A DNA stretch of 14,230 bases from Chlamydiae bacterium RIFCSPHIGHO2_12_FULL_49_9 (GTDB lineage: Bacteria > Chlamydiota > Chlamydiia > Chlamydiales > SM23-39). A program made the position numbers and the translations under genes. Within the stretch, counting starts at the first letter, position 1, and every line of letters begins with the position of its first letter. The notes under the pieces were generated by a model, which was not told the origin of the DNA, searched no databases, and saw nothing but the letters and a program-made list of their open reading frames with translations. The stretch is taken from positions 9,315 through 23,544 of the forward strand of contig MGLY01000088.1 of assembly GCA_001794935.1 (NCBI GenBank), written 5' to 3'. Below, one piece after another: positions 6,741 through 13,126 of the stretch.

Positions 6741-8189
6741 ATGTTAAAAGGAATCGGATCAACAGCCGAAATTAGACAAGCCGCAGCTCGAAACCAGGAA
6801 GGTGTCGTCACCCTGGATGACCGGGTGAATCGCGCATTTCAAAACCTGAATAAAAGCTGGGTATTTTATCTATTCAATGTCATCACGTTGGGCGCCTATT
6901 CCTATTTTGCAAAGAAAGAGATCCGCGTTATTCTCGTAGATTCCACAAGAGTCGATTTTCTCTTAAACGATCTATCAACCGATGAGAAAACCCAAACAAC
7001 AGTCCAGACTCTTTTTGCAGGAACGGGGTGGGACACAGAAACTCTTGGCAACTTAAGAAGCTTCATCGATGAAAATAATTTGGACAAGAAAAAGCTTGCT
7101 GAAATGAGCTTATCTCAAATCGTAAGCTTCTGTGCAATTATCCAAGCAAAGCAAGAAGCAGAAGCAGCAAATTTGAATGACATCTTAACACCTCTGATTG
7201 AAGCAACAGAAAGCGATCTGGAAAAATTAGCTAAATTCCTAACTAGCAAGTCTAAACAATTTGACGATCGATCCCTTTTAGATCCCGCAGTAAAACTTTG
7301 CTTTTTGTATCAATCCAAAGAAGTATTTCGCGAAGAGCTAAAAAACCTCAGCTGTCTTCCAAGAAAGCTGCATAATTTTTTAGATTCCATACATGGCAAG
7401 ACAGGCGCTGTCGTCGAAAAACATTTGAAAAAGTTAGTCACGGAGAGCTTTACAGAGGCTGCTAAAAGTCCTTTAACTCAGAAGGTTTTCTTTAACCTGA
7501 GCGCAGAGACTCTAGCGCATGTACAAGAGCTAATGGAAGAAGGATCTCAAGCTCCCGAAAAGCCGCTGGCTACAGAAACCGAAGACGAAAAAGAGACCAG
7601 GCTTGCAAACGAGGACAGAAAAACTCTTATTCGATCGGGCATCCATCCCGCATTTTTTCAAGATTTTGAGCGAAATAAGGATCGACAAGTCACCTTCGAA
7701 TGCATAGGTCAAAGGCCATGCAACACACATCTGTCTGATCCTGCCATAAAGAAAACTATAAGAATATTGTCTTCACAGCTCGGAACAAACTCAATAAAAA
7801 CCTCTCTTCTAATTCAAGAATTGCTGGTCCAGAATTTCTTCAATGTTTTCAGCCATACTGCATTGGCGGCGATCACATTCTTGACAGAGAGAGGAACAGA
7901 TTTCAAAGCAGTTCCTCATATGGAAATTAAGATAAAACAGTTTGGGGACAGGCTTGAATTTACTTACACACATCATCTCCCGACTGATGTAGAGAGTCGA
8001 GATTTTCCAAAAAATCAAATCCCCGAATTTACAATTTCTGGCCACGCCGTTTTAATAGAAAATGGAAGTCATCTTTTAGTTAAAACATCTACTCTCGATG
8101 ACATAGAGGAGCAGCTCAAAGCTGTCAGTGAGGAGCAGCGCAGAACTATCAGTGAGAGGCAGCTCAAAGCTGTCCGTTTCGCAGTTTAA
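6741..8189 (+). CDS. Uncharacterised protein, paralogue A of a tandem pair
   Basis: 482 residues; I recognise no named family. A short hydrophobic stretch (about 39-56, WVFYLFNVITLGAYSYFA) is followed by basic KKEIR; residues 60-260 look helical; 262-300 is a Glu/Lys-rich linker; 300-455 looks mixed alpha/beta; the tail is a three-unit repeat (456-479). The start is supported by AAGGA 8 bases upstream. It aligns with the next gene at four places: GSTxxI near residue 6; FNVITLGAYSYFAKKEIR (45-62); FLTSKSKQFDDRSLLDPAVKL (166-186) followed by LPRKLHNFL; and LGTNSIKTSLLIQELLVQN (347-365). No classical signal peptide. The hydrophobic segment could be membrane-associated or a chaperone-binding site. 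A secreted effector-like role is conceivable but nothing in the sequence proves it. Confidence 0.85.
   Translation: MLKGIGSTAEIRQAAARNQEGVVTLDDRVNRAFQNLNKSWVFYLFNVITLGAYSYFAKKEIRVILVDSTRVDFLLNDLSTDEKTQTTVQTLFAGTGWDTETLGNLRSFIDENNLDKKKLAEMSLSQIVSFCAIIQAKQEAEAANLNDILTPLIEATESDLEKLAKFLTSKSKQFDDRSLLDPAVKLCFLYQSKEVFREELKNLSCLPRKLHNFLDSIHGKTGAVVEKHLKKLVTESFTEAAKSPLTQKVFFNLSAETLAHVQELMEEGSQAPEKPLATETEDEKETRLANEDRKTLIRSGIHPAFFQDFERNKDRQVTFECIGQRPCNTHLSDPAIKKTIRILSSQLGTNSIKTSLLIQELLVQNFFNVFSHTALAAITFLTERGTDFKAVPHMEIKIKQFGDRLEFTYTHHLPTDVESRDFPKNQIPEFTISGHAVLIENGSHLLVKTSTLDDIEEQLKAVSEEQRRTISERQLKAVRFAV
8106..8177 (+). repeat. Three 24-nt tandem repeats at the 3' end of the 6741 gene
   Basis: Units at 8106-8129, 8130-8153 and 8154-8177 encode EEQLKAVS, EEQRRTIS and ERQLKAVR, just before the stop codon. 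Units 1 and 3 are nearly identical in DNA and unit 2 has diverged most. The unit length is a multiple of three, so copy number can change without breaking the frame. The paralogue at 8202 lacks this tail. Confidence 0.9.
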
Positions 8190-8201
8190 CCTCGAAAAAA
8201 T

Positions 8202-9482
8202 ATGCCATTTGGAATTAGATCAACTCCTCAAATTACCAAAGCCGTAAGCGAGAGCCTGTCCGATTGGAACGCCGGCTACTCGAGCACGGATAAAAAGGTT
8301 CAGGCTATTTTTCGCAAGATGAATTGGTCTGCGAGCTCTTTTTTCAACATCTTGACCTTTGGTCTCGATGCTTACCTGAAAAAAAGAAAGATCCGAGAAA
8401 TCGTCAAAGGAGAAGTCTCCGCTTTTAAAGTAGCTCAGCTGTCGGAATTTTTCAAACAGAGGGACAGCGAAAACCCCTTTGAGCATTTTCAAATCTTCAA
8501 CAACAATGAACAAAAGCTGCTCTCTCAAGTGCGCGAGGTCTCCTTCGATGGGAATCCAAGTTGGAAATGGGTTAAAAAATACTTCAGAGAAAACCTTTAT
8601 CCAGCAATTGAAATTCCGTTTCTTTTCTCATTGATCGACTCCTCTCAAAAAGAACTCGGCGCTCTCGCCGATTTTTTAAATGGGAAGCGCCCCACTTTTA
8701 AAAAGACTTCGCTTTTAGACGCCGGCGTAAAGCTGGCTGCAGCCATTCGGATAAAACCTGATCTTCTTCCGCTGCTTCCAAAAAAACTCCGAAAGTTTTT
8801 GGGGGAAATAGAGAGCGACAGGCGAGTCGATGAGCATCTTATTGAAATCGTCAAAAAGAATTTAAACCACAGAGCATCTTCTCTCAAACAATGGGTCAGT
8901 GAATATGTGCCCAAATTGCTCGGTTATGCTCGAGAACACTTGGAAAGCGACAAAAGAGACACCCCTCACCCTCAATTCGAAATAGACATCAAACGGACCG
9001 CAGCCAACTGTCTTCTCAAAATCACTCATTTGGGTGAAAAAAAGAAAAACGTCAGTCTTAAATACGCCAGACAAGATAGACAGGCCCGTTTAGTCTCTCA
9101 GGTCACAGGGGAATTCGAAAAGATCGCAAATATTCTCGGAACAACCGAAGAGGAGAAAAAACAGGCCGCCCTCTGTCTACAGCTTTGTGTCACTCAGGGA
9201 CTATATGGGACAAAATCGGGTGAAATTGCTTTTGCGATCCAAAAAATAGCGCTGTCTGATCTCGATGACAGCATCCCTTCATTTTTAGGGGCATCTCTCG
9301 AAACAACATTTGAAATCATCCATCTCGCGCCGCAAAAAGTGCAGTTCAAAACAACTTCGAAAGATACGATTATTCTCGGCGGTTCCCGAGACAAAACTTC
9401 CCCTCTCCCCGTCATTGAAGCCGACTTCTCCGTACTTTTAGAAAGGACGCCGGAAGGGCTTAAAATCACAACAGACCTCTAG
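8202..9482 (+). CDS. Uncharacterised protein, paralogue B of a tandem pair
   Basis: 426 residues, starting 12 bases after the stop of the 6741 gene, so very likely co-transcribed with it. The two share the same layout: IRSTPQI near the start, FFNILTFGLDAYLKKRKIR (47-65), LADFLNGKRPTFKKTSLLDAGVKL (155-178) leading into LPKKLRKFL, and LGTTEEEKKQAALCLQLCVTQG (312-333) before a beta-rich C-terminal part. Identity is low overall, so the duplication is old or the proteins evolve fast. No signal peptide, no clear transmembrane helix and no catalytic motif that I recognise. The N-terminal linker and the C-terminal 24-nt repeats of its neighbour are absent. No convincing Shine-Dalgarno; translation may depend on ribosomes finishing the upstream gene. 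Confidence 0.85.
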   Translation: MPFGIRSTPQITKAVSESLSDWNAGYSSTDKKVQAIFRKMNWSASSFFNILTFGLDAYLKKRKIREIVKGEVSAFKVAQLSEFFKQRDSENPFEHFQIFNNNEQKLLSQVREVSFDGNPSWKWVKKYFRENLYPAIEIPFLFSLIDSSQKELGALADFLNGKRPTFKKTSLLDAGVKLAAAIRIKPDLLPLLPKKLRKFLGEIESDRRVDEHLIEIVKKNLNHRASSLKQWVSEYVPKLLGYAREHLESDKRDTPHPQFEIDIKRTAANCLLKITHLGEKKKNVSLKYARQDRQARLVSQVTGEFEKIANILGTTEEEKKQAALCLQLCVTQGLYGTKSGEIAFAIQKIALSDLDDSIPSFLGASLETTFEIIHLAPQKVQFKTTSKDTIILGGSRDKTSPLPVIEADFSVLLERTPEGLKITTDL

Positions 9483-9495
9483 ATCTTTTAAAGGG

Positions 9496-9512
9496 GATCG
9501 TTTACAACGATC
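9496..9512 (+). promoter_or_regulatory. 7-bp inverted repeat between the ruvC Shine-Dalgarno and start codon
   Basis: GATCGTT (9496-9502) and AACGATC (9506-9512) are perfect inverted repeats around a 3-base loop. They lie between a purine-rich AAGGGG (9491-9496) and the ruvC ATG at 9516. Without folding, the Shine-Dalgarno would be about 19 bases from the start, too far; folded, the gap shortens to a few bases. An effect on translation is inference. Confidence 0.4.
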
Positions 9513-9515
9513 TTC

Positions 9516-10016
9516 ATGAAGAAGACCATTTTAGGCATTGATCCCGGAACGCGCATCACAGGCTATGGGATCATCGACGAAAACCTTCAGCCCATCGATT
9601 TCGGCTGCATTCGCCCTCCTGCAAATCTCCCCTTGCCCAAACGCTACGAAATCATCTTCGACGGCGTAGAGGCGCTTTTGAAACTCCATAATCCGACAGC
9701 TATTGCCATCGAATCGCAGTTCGTGTTAAAAAATGCCCAGAGCGCAATCAAGCTCGGAATGGCGAAGGGGATGATCTATCTCGCTGCGGCAAAGCGCTCC
9801 ATTTCCGTTTATGAATACGCGCCGAAAAAAGCAAAACTCGCCGTTGTGGGAACGGGGGGCGCGAGCAAGTCCCAAGTGCAAAAAATGATTCAGGCGCTGC
9901 TTAAGCTGCCTCAACCTCCCGAACCCGAAGATGCAGCCGATGCGCTCGCCCTGGCGATCTGCTGTGCTCATGAACTGAGAGCCCCGCTATGTATGAGTCG
10001 ATCAAAGGTATCTTAA
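9516..10016 (+). CDS. ruvC: Crossover junction endodeoxyribonuclease RuvC
   Basis: 166 residues, normal length. It resolves Holliday junctions by symmetric cleavage, acting with the RuvAB branch-migration motor. The four acidic metal-binding residues are all present at the expected spacing: Asp9 in ILGIDPGTR (6-13 region), Glu66 in AIAIESQFV, and Asp139 and Asp142 in EDAADALALAI (138-148). The RNase-H-like core with the KNAQSAIKLGMAKG stretch (72-85) is also typical. The start at 9516 (MKKTILGIDPG) fits the family exactly. The last 28 bases overlap the start of ruvA, so the two are co-expressed. ruvB is not in this window. Confidence 0.97.
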   Translation: MKKTILGIDPGTRITGYGIIDENLQPIDFGCIRPPANLPLPKRYEIIFDGVEALLKLHNPTAIAIESQFVLKNAQSAIKLGMAKGMIYLAAAKRSISVYEYAPKKAKLAVVGTGGASKSQVQKMIQALLKLPQPPEPEDAADALALAICCAHELRAPLCMSRSKVS

Positions 10017-10579
10017 AAGAAAAGCAGCTTCTCAAAGCTGTTGTCGAGGCGGGCGGCATCGGCTATCGCCTCTCGATCCCGTTAAGCACCTATACCAAAT
10101 TGCCGTCTCATGAGGCTCCGGTTCTCCTCTATCTCTCCCACGTCGTGAGAGAAGATGCGCACACCCTTTACGCCTTTTTGGACAAAGAAGAGAGAGATCT
10201 CTTTGAAACTCTCATCACGCTCTCCGGGATTGGGCCAAAAACGGCAGCGACGATCATCGGCCACATTGAAATGAGCGCTTTTCAAAGAGCGGTTGCCGCA
10301 TCGGACACGCGCCTCCTCAGCAAAATCCCCGGCATCGGCAAGAAGACAGCCGAGCGGCTCGTCATCGAAATGAGGGATAAATTCAAACATCCAAAACAAG
10401 CCAAATCATCTCCTCTAAGCACATCGGGAGATGGTCTCATTGGCGATGCAATCAGCGCATTGCTCAATCTCGGCTACAACCCAATGAGCGCTCAAAAGGC
10501 AGTTCAAGCTGCCCTTGAAGAAAAAAAAGACGAAACCGATTTGGGACGGCTGATTAGCGCCGCCCTGAAAAAAGTTTAA
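9989..10579 (+). CDS. ruvA: Holliday junction branch migration protein RuvA
   Basis: 196 residues, close to the family norm (about 200). RuvA tetramers bind the four-way junction and load the RuvB helicase. The N-terminal OB domain starts MYESIKGILKEK and runs to about 62. The two helix-hairpin-helix motifs are LSGIGPKTA (78-86) and IPGIGKKTA (113-121). A flexible linker (about 134-148) leads to the small RuvB-binding domain III (149-196, with AISALLNLGYNPMSAQKAV). The start inside ruvC (28-bp overlap) is the normal RuvA N-terminus. The ruvC-ruvA pairing is also found in Chlamydia as I recall. A fold-back repeat begins 15 bp after the stop. Confidence 0.97.
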   Translation: MYESIKGILKEKQLLKAVVEAGGIGYRLSIPLSTYTKLPSHEAPVLLYLSHVVREDAHTLYAFLDKEERDLFETLITLSGIGPKTAATIIGHIEMSAFQRAVAASDTRLLSKIPGIGKKTAERLVIEMRDKFKHPKQAKSSPLSTSGDGLIGDAISALLNLGYNPMSAQKAVQAALEEKKDETDLGRLISAALKKV

Positions 10580-10594
10580 AAATAAAAAATTATT

Positions 10595-10699
10595 AACCAC
10601 AGAGATCACAGAGCACACAGAGGCCCCGAAGCGGGGCAAAGAAAGAAGTTTTTTCTGTTTTTTATGCCGCGTTTCGCGGCCTCTGTGCTCTCTGTGGTT
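10595..10699. repeat. Fold-back intergenic repeat with AACCACAGAG...CTCTGTGGTT arms
   Basis: The left arm (10595-10625) and right arm (10678-10699) are inverted copies, except that the left carries about 9 extra bases because CACAGAG is present in three staggered copies there. Inside are two perfect GC-rich hairpins, 10623-10637 (GCCCCG-AAG-CGGGGC) and 10666-10680 (GCCGCG-TTT-CGCGGC), with a purine/T-run spacer between. It lies between the convergent ruvA and SDR genes. Sequences with these arms are, to my memory, dispersed in many unrelated bacterial genomes. It might act as a bidirectional terminator, but no hairpin is followed directly by a T-run. Confidence 0.8.
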
Positions 10700-10749
10700 G
10701 AAAAAATTTAGCGAAAGTTGTGGATAAGAGACTTCATCATCCTTCCTCA

Positions 10750-10800
10750 TCCTGCCGCCGCGATAGCGGCCGTCCTGCCGGCGAAGCCGATCCTGTTATT
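10750..10800. repeat. Cluster of short GC-rich palindromes separated by TCCTG
   Basis: GCCGC-GATA-GCGGC (10757-10770) and CGGC-GAA-GCCG (10779-10789) are perfect small hairpins, each preceded by TCCTG (10750-10754, 10773-10777), with a third TCCTG at 10791-10795. The cluster lies between the ruvA fold-back repeat and the SDR stop codon. It has the look of a REP-like intergenic repeat, but only this copy is visible. Confidence 0.4.
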
Positions 10801-10817
10801 TTTTCTTCTTCGATCTC

Positions 10818-11555
10818 TTAGATCGAGTGCAAATAGCCGCCGTCGACCGCGATCGCTTGTCCCGTAATGTAGACCGCCTGACTCGACGCCAAAAAGACAA
10901 AAAGCGCGGCGACCTCTTCCGGCGTCCCAAGCCGACCCATCGGGATATGGCTTGTAAACGCCTTCTCATCCTTTGAAAGTTCCACCAACCTCTCTGTCTT
11001 TGTATAGCCCGGCAACACCGTGTTGATGGCGATGTTGTAAGATCCAATCTCACGGCTCAGCGTCTTTGTGAGTCCCAAAAGCCCCGCCCGATAACTATTG
11101 GATAGAGTCAGTCCCGAAATCGGCTCTTTGGCCGCAACAGAAGTCAGAAGCAAAATTCTTCCAGACCTTTGCTTTTTCATGTGAGGAAGCGCTGCGTGAA
11201 TCGATTCAATCGCGCTCATCCAAAGCCCTCGAAAAGAGGCCTCCCAATCACCCAAACTCAGCTCCTGAAATTGCCCCTTCTTGGGCCCGCCCGTGTTGAG
11301 GATCAACACATCGATGCCCCCCATCTTTTTAACCCCCTCTTCAACAAATTGGACTCCGGCCCCTTTTTTGCTGAGATCGATCGCAAGCGCAGCTTTAGCG
11401 CCTATTTCTCTTCCCGCCTTCTCTATCCTCTCTTTATCGCTCGAGCAAATCGAAAGCTCCGCCCCTTCGGCCCTAAATCCCTTCGCAATCGCGAAGCCCA
11501 TTCCAGTGGAGGACCCCTGAACAAAAACCTTTTTTCCTTTTAATCCCAAATCCAT
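10818..11555 (-). CDS. SDR-family oxidoreductase (3-oxoacyl-ACP reductase-like) with atypical active site
   Basis: 245 residues, the size of a classical short-chain dehydrogenase. The Rossmann motif is VQGSSTGMGFA (12-22), followed by LNTGGP (86-91, the NAG position), LTSVAAKEP (137-145, Ser139), the active-site region, LPGYTKTERL (181-190) and the C-terminal ITGQAIAVDGG (230-240). Where most members have Tyr-x3-Lys, alignment on GLTK puts Ser152 and Arg156 (LSNSYRAGLLGLTK). This matches a divergent FabG-like subgroup with SNxxRAG. The substrate is therefore unknown and catalysis is uncertain. The frame continues upstream to 11738, but that extension is translated from a fold-back element. 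The start at 11555 gives a normal SDR N-terminus with GAGG about 9 bases upstream on the minus strand. It is divergent from mnmE and convergent with ruvA. Confidence 0.88.
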   Translation of the reverse strand: MDLGLKGKKVFVQGSSTGMGFAIAKGFRAEGAELSICSSDKERIEKAGREIGAKAALAIDLSKKGAGVQFVEEGVKKMGGIDVLILNTGGPKKGQFQELSLGDWEASFRGLWMSAIESIHAALPHMKKQRSGRILLLTSVAAKEPISGLTLSNSYRAGLLGLTKTLSREIGSYNIAINTVLPGYTKTERLVELSKDEKAFTSHIPMGRLGTPEEVAALFVFLASSQAVYITGQAIAVDGGYLHSI

Positions 11556-11597
11556 CTTCCATTCCTCATTCAAAACTGTTAAATTAGTCTCCGTAAT

Positions 11598-11767
11598 TAT
11601 ACCATAGTCGGTCCCAAACTTGGAATTTGGACTGGCTGCGACTTCGCCAAATCGATCTTCCTCGTCGGCCATAGTTTTACTATGGCCTCCTCGCTCAGAC
11701 CGCTGCGCTTCGATTTGGCTTTGTCTCGCAGAGTCCAAATTCCAAGTTTGGGACCGGCTATGGTATA
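11598..11767. mobile_element. 170-bp fold-back (MITE-like) element between the SDR gene and mnmE
   Basis: The outer 36 bases of each end (11598-11633 and 11732-11767) are inverted repeats with one mismatch (T at 11608). Further in, GCCAAATCGA (11646-11655) pairs with 11710-11719, and the apex GGCCATAG-TTTTA-CTATGGCC (11667-11687) is a perfect hairpin. Nearly the whole element can fold into one long stem. The ends read TATACCATAG...CTATGGTATA; TA at both edges would fit a TA-duplicating (Tc1/mariner or IS630-type) insertion, but with palindromic ends this cannot be proven. It has no real ORF, though open frames crossing it add false N-terminal extensions to both neighbours. Confidence 0.8.
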
Positions 11768-11777
11768 CTTAAGATCA

Positions 11778-13126
11778 ATGGATTTTCAAAGAAAAGACAC
11801 GATCGCTGCGATCGCAACAGCTCCTGGCGAAGGGGCAATATCAGCCATAAGGATCTCAGGATCAAAAGCTTTTGATATTGCAGAGACCCTTTTTTCAGGC
11901 CCGGTTAAGAGCTATAAGACCCACACCGCCCACTATGGCCAAATTTTGGGCTCAGACGGCTCTATTTTGGACAGCGTCCTTCTTCTTGTCATGAAAGGCC
12001 CCAACACCTACTCCGGAGAAGACACTGTAGAAATTTTTTGTCACGGGGGCAGCCTCATCACAAGGCGCGTTTTGGAGCGCGTTTTAGAGGCGGGCGCCAG
12101 AGCAGCTCAGCCGGGAGAATTTTCCCTGCGGCTTTTCTAAATGGCAAAATCGATCTCGCCCAGGCGGAAGCTGTGCAAGAGCTCATCCACGCAAAGAGCG
12201 AACTTGCATTGCAAAACGCCTCCCAGCAGCTCAGCGGCGCGCTCTCAGAAAAAGTGAAGAGCTTTCAAAAAGATCTCACCGATACGGCAGCGATTTTAGA
12301 GGCGTGGGTCGACTTCCCCGAAGAGGGGCTTGAATTTGCGGCGATGGATGAGTTGATCTCAAATCTTGAGGCCGTTTTATCTCGGATGGAAAAACTCCAA
12401 TCGAGCTTCGATGAGGGAAAAGCGCTGCATGAGGGGATCTCTCTTTGTCTTGTCGGATCGCCGAATGTCGGCAAATCATCTCTTATGAACGCGCTTTTGG
12501 GAAAAGATCGAGCGATTGTCACTGAAATTGCAGGGACGACCCGCGATCTTCTCGAAGAGGATTTTCGATTGGGAGGTCTCCACTTCCGCCTCATAGACAC
12601 AGCCGGGTTGCGCGATGCGGAAGAGATCGTCGAAAAAGAGGGGATCAGAAGATCTCACCTTGCAATGAAAGAGGCCGATCTCATCTTGCTCCTTCTCGAC
12701 TCTTCGCGGCCGCTGTCGGCCCCGGAGCGCAAACTGCTTGAAAGCGCCCCCAAAGAGAAAACCCTCGTCGTTTGGAATAAAACCGATCTCGGCAAGCCTC
12801 AGGAAAAGATCGAAGGCGTCCCCATCTCGGCAAAAGAGAAAACAGGCCTTGATGAACTCAAAAACGCAATCGAAAAGCTCATCTGGAAAAGGGGACCTCC
12901 TTCCAAAGAGGAAATCGTTCTCACGCACTCGCGCCATTTTGAGGCATTGACCCAAGCGATAAAGTCTTGCAAAGCGGTGGTCGAAGGGCTAAAAAAAGGC
13001 GTTTCTGCAGAATTTACTGCATCGGATATGAGAAACTGTTTAAATGAGCTTGCCACAATCGTTGGAACGAATGTCTCGGAAGACATTTTGAGCGCCATTT
13101 TCTCTAAATTTTGCCTTGGAAAATGA
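11778..13126 (+). CDS. mnmE: tRNA uridine-5-carboxymethylaminomethyl modification GTPase MnmE (TrmE), with one frameshift
   Basis: With MnmG, MnmE builds the cmnm5 group on U34 of tRNAs. The N-terminal formyl-tetrahydrofolate-binding domain starts at MDFQRKDTIAAIATAPGEGA (11778) and includes GPNTYSGEDTVEIFCHGG. The helical domain and inserted G domain follow: GSPNVGKSSLMNALLG (P-loop), IAGTTRD (G2), DTAG (G3) and NKTD (G4). The C-terminus FSKFCLGK matches the conserved FC[I/L/V]GK tail with the essential Cys. The frame breaks at PGEFSLR: it reads ...RLF-stop at 12138-12140, while one extra G near 12129-12131 would restore PGEFSLRAFLNGKIDLAQAEAV, exactly the family sequence. Restored, the protein is 449 residues, full length. 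So this is either a recent pseudogene, a sequencing error, or less likely a recoded site. The 3' end overlaps nth (ATGA). Confidence 0.92.
12126..12140 (+). other. Single-base deletion (frameshift) site in mnmE
   Basis: The sequence CTGCGGCTTTTCTAA ends the first reading frame. Family conservation requires CTG CGG GCT TTT CTA, so one G is missing from what should be GGG at about 12130-12131. No slippery heptamer or obvious downstream stem-loop was noticed that would suggest programmed frameshifting. Confidence 0.85.

Noticed and set aside
10595..10625. CRISPR-like short repeats (CACAGAG three times)
   Set aside because: The units are 7-10 bases with no unique spacers, and they form one arm of an inverted repeat.
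10623..10664. Rho-independent terminator for ruvA
   Set aside because: The GCCCCG-AAG-CGGGGC stem is followed by about 10 purines before the T-run, so the layout does not fit an intrinsic terminator; it is better explained as part of the fold-back repeat.
10811..10825. Terminator hairpin at the SDR stop codon
   Set aside because: In the SDR direction the stem is followed by an A-rich, not T-rich, stretch; the T-run lies on the wrong side.
11556..11738. 61-codon N-terminal extension of the SDR protein on the minus strand
   Set aside because: Most of it comes from the fold-back element; the SDR fold begins at 11555, where there is a purine-rich ribosome site.
11682..11777. In-frame 32-codon N-terminal extension of mnmE
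   Set aside because: It is translated entirely from the fold-back element and spacer; MnmE proteins begin at the MDFQRKDTIAAIATAP-type sequence starting at 11778.
12038..13126. A separate gene starting at 12038
   Set aside because: Its first 40 or so residues are out-of-frame mnmE sequence; homology resumes exactly at the frameshift, so it is the 3' part of mnmE.
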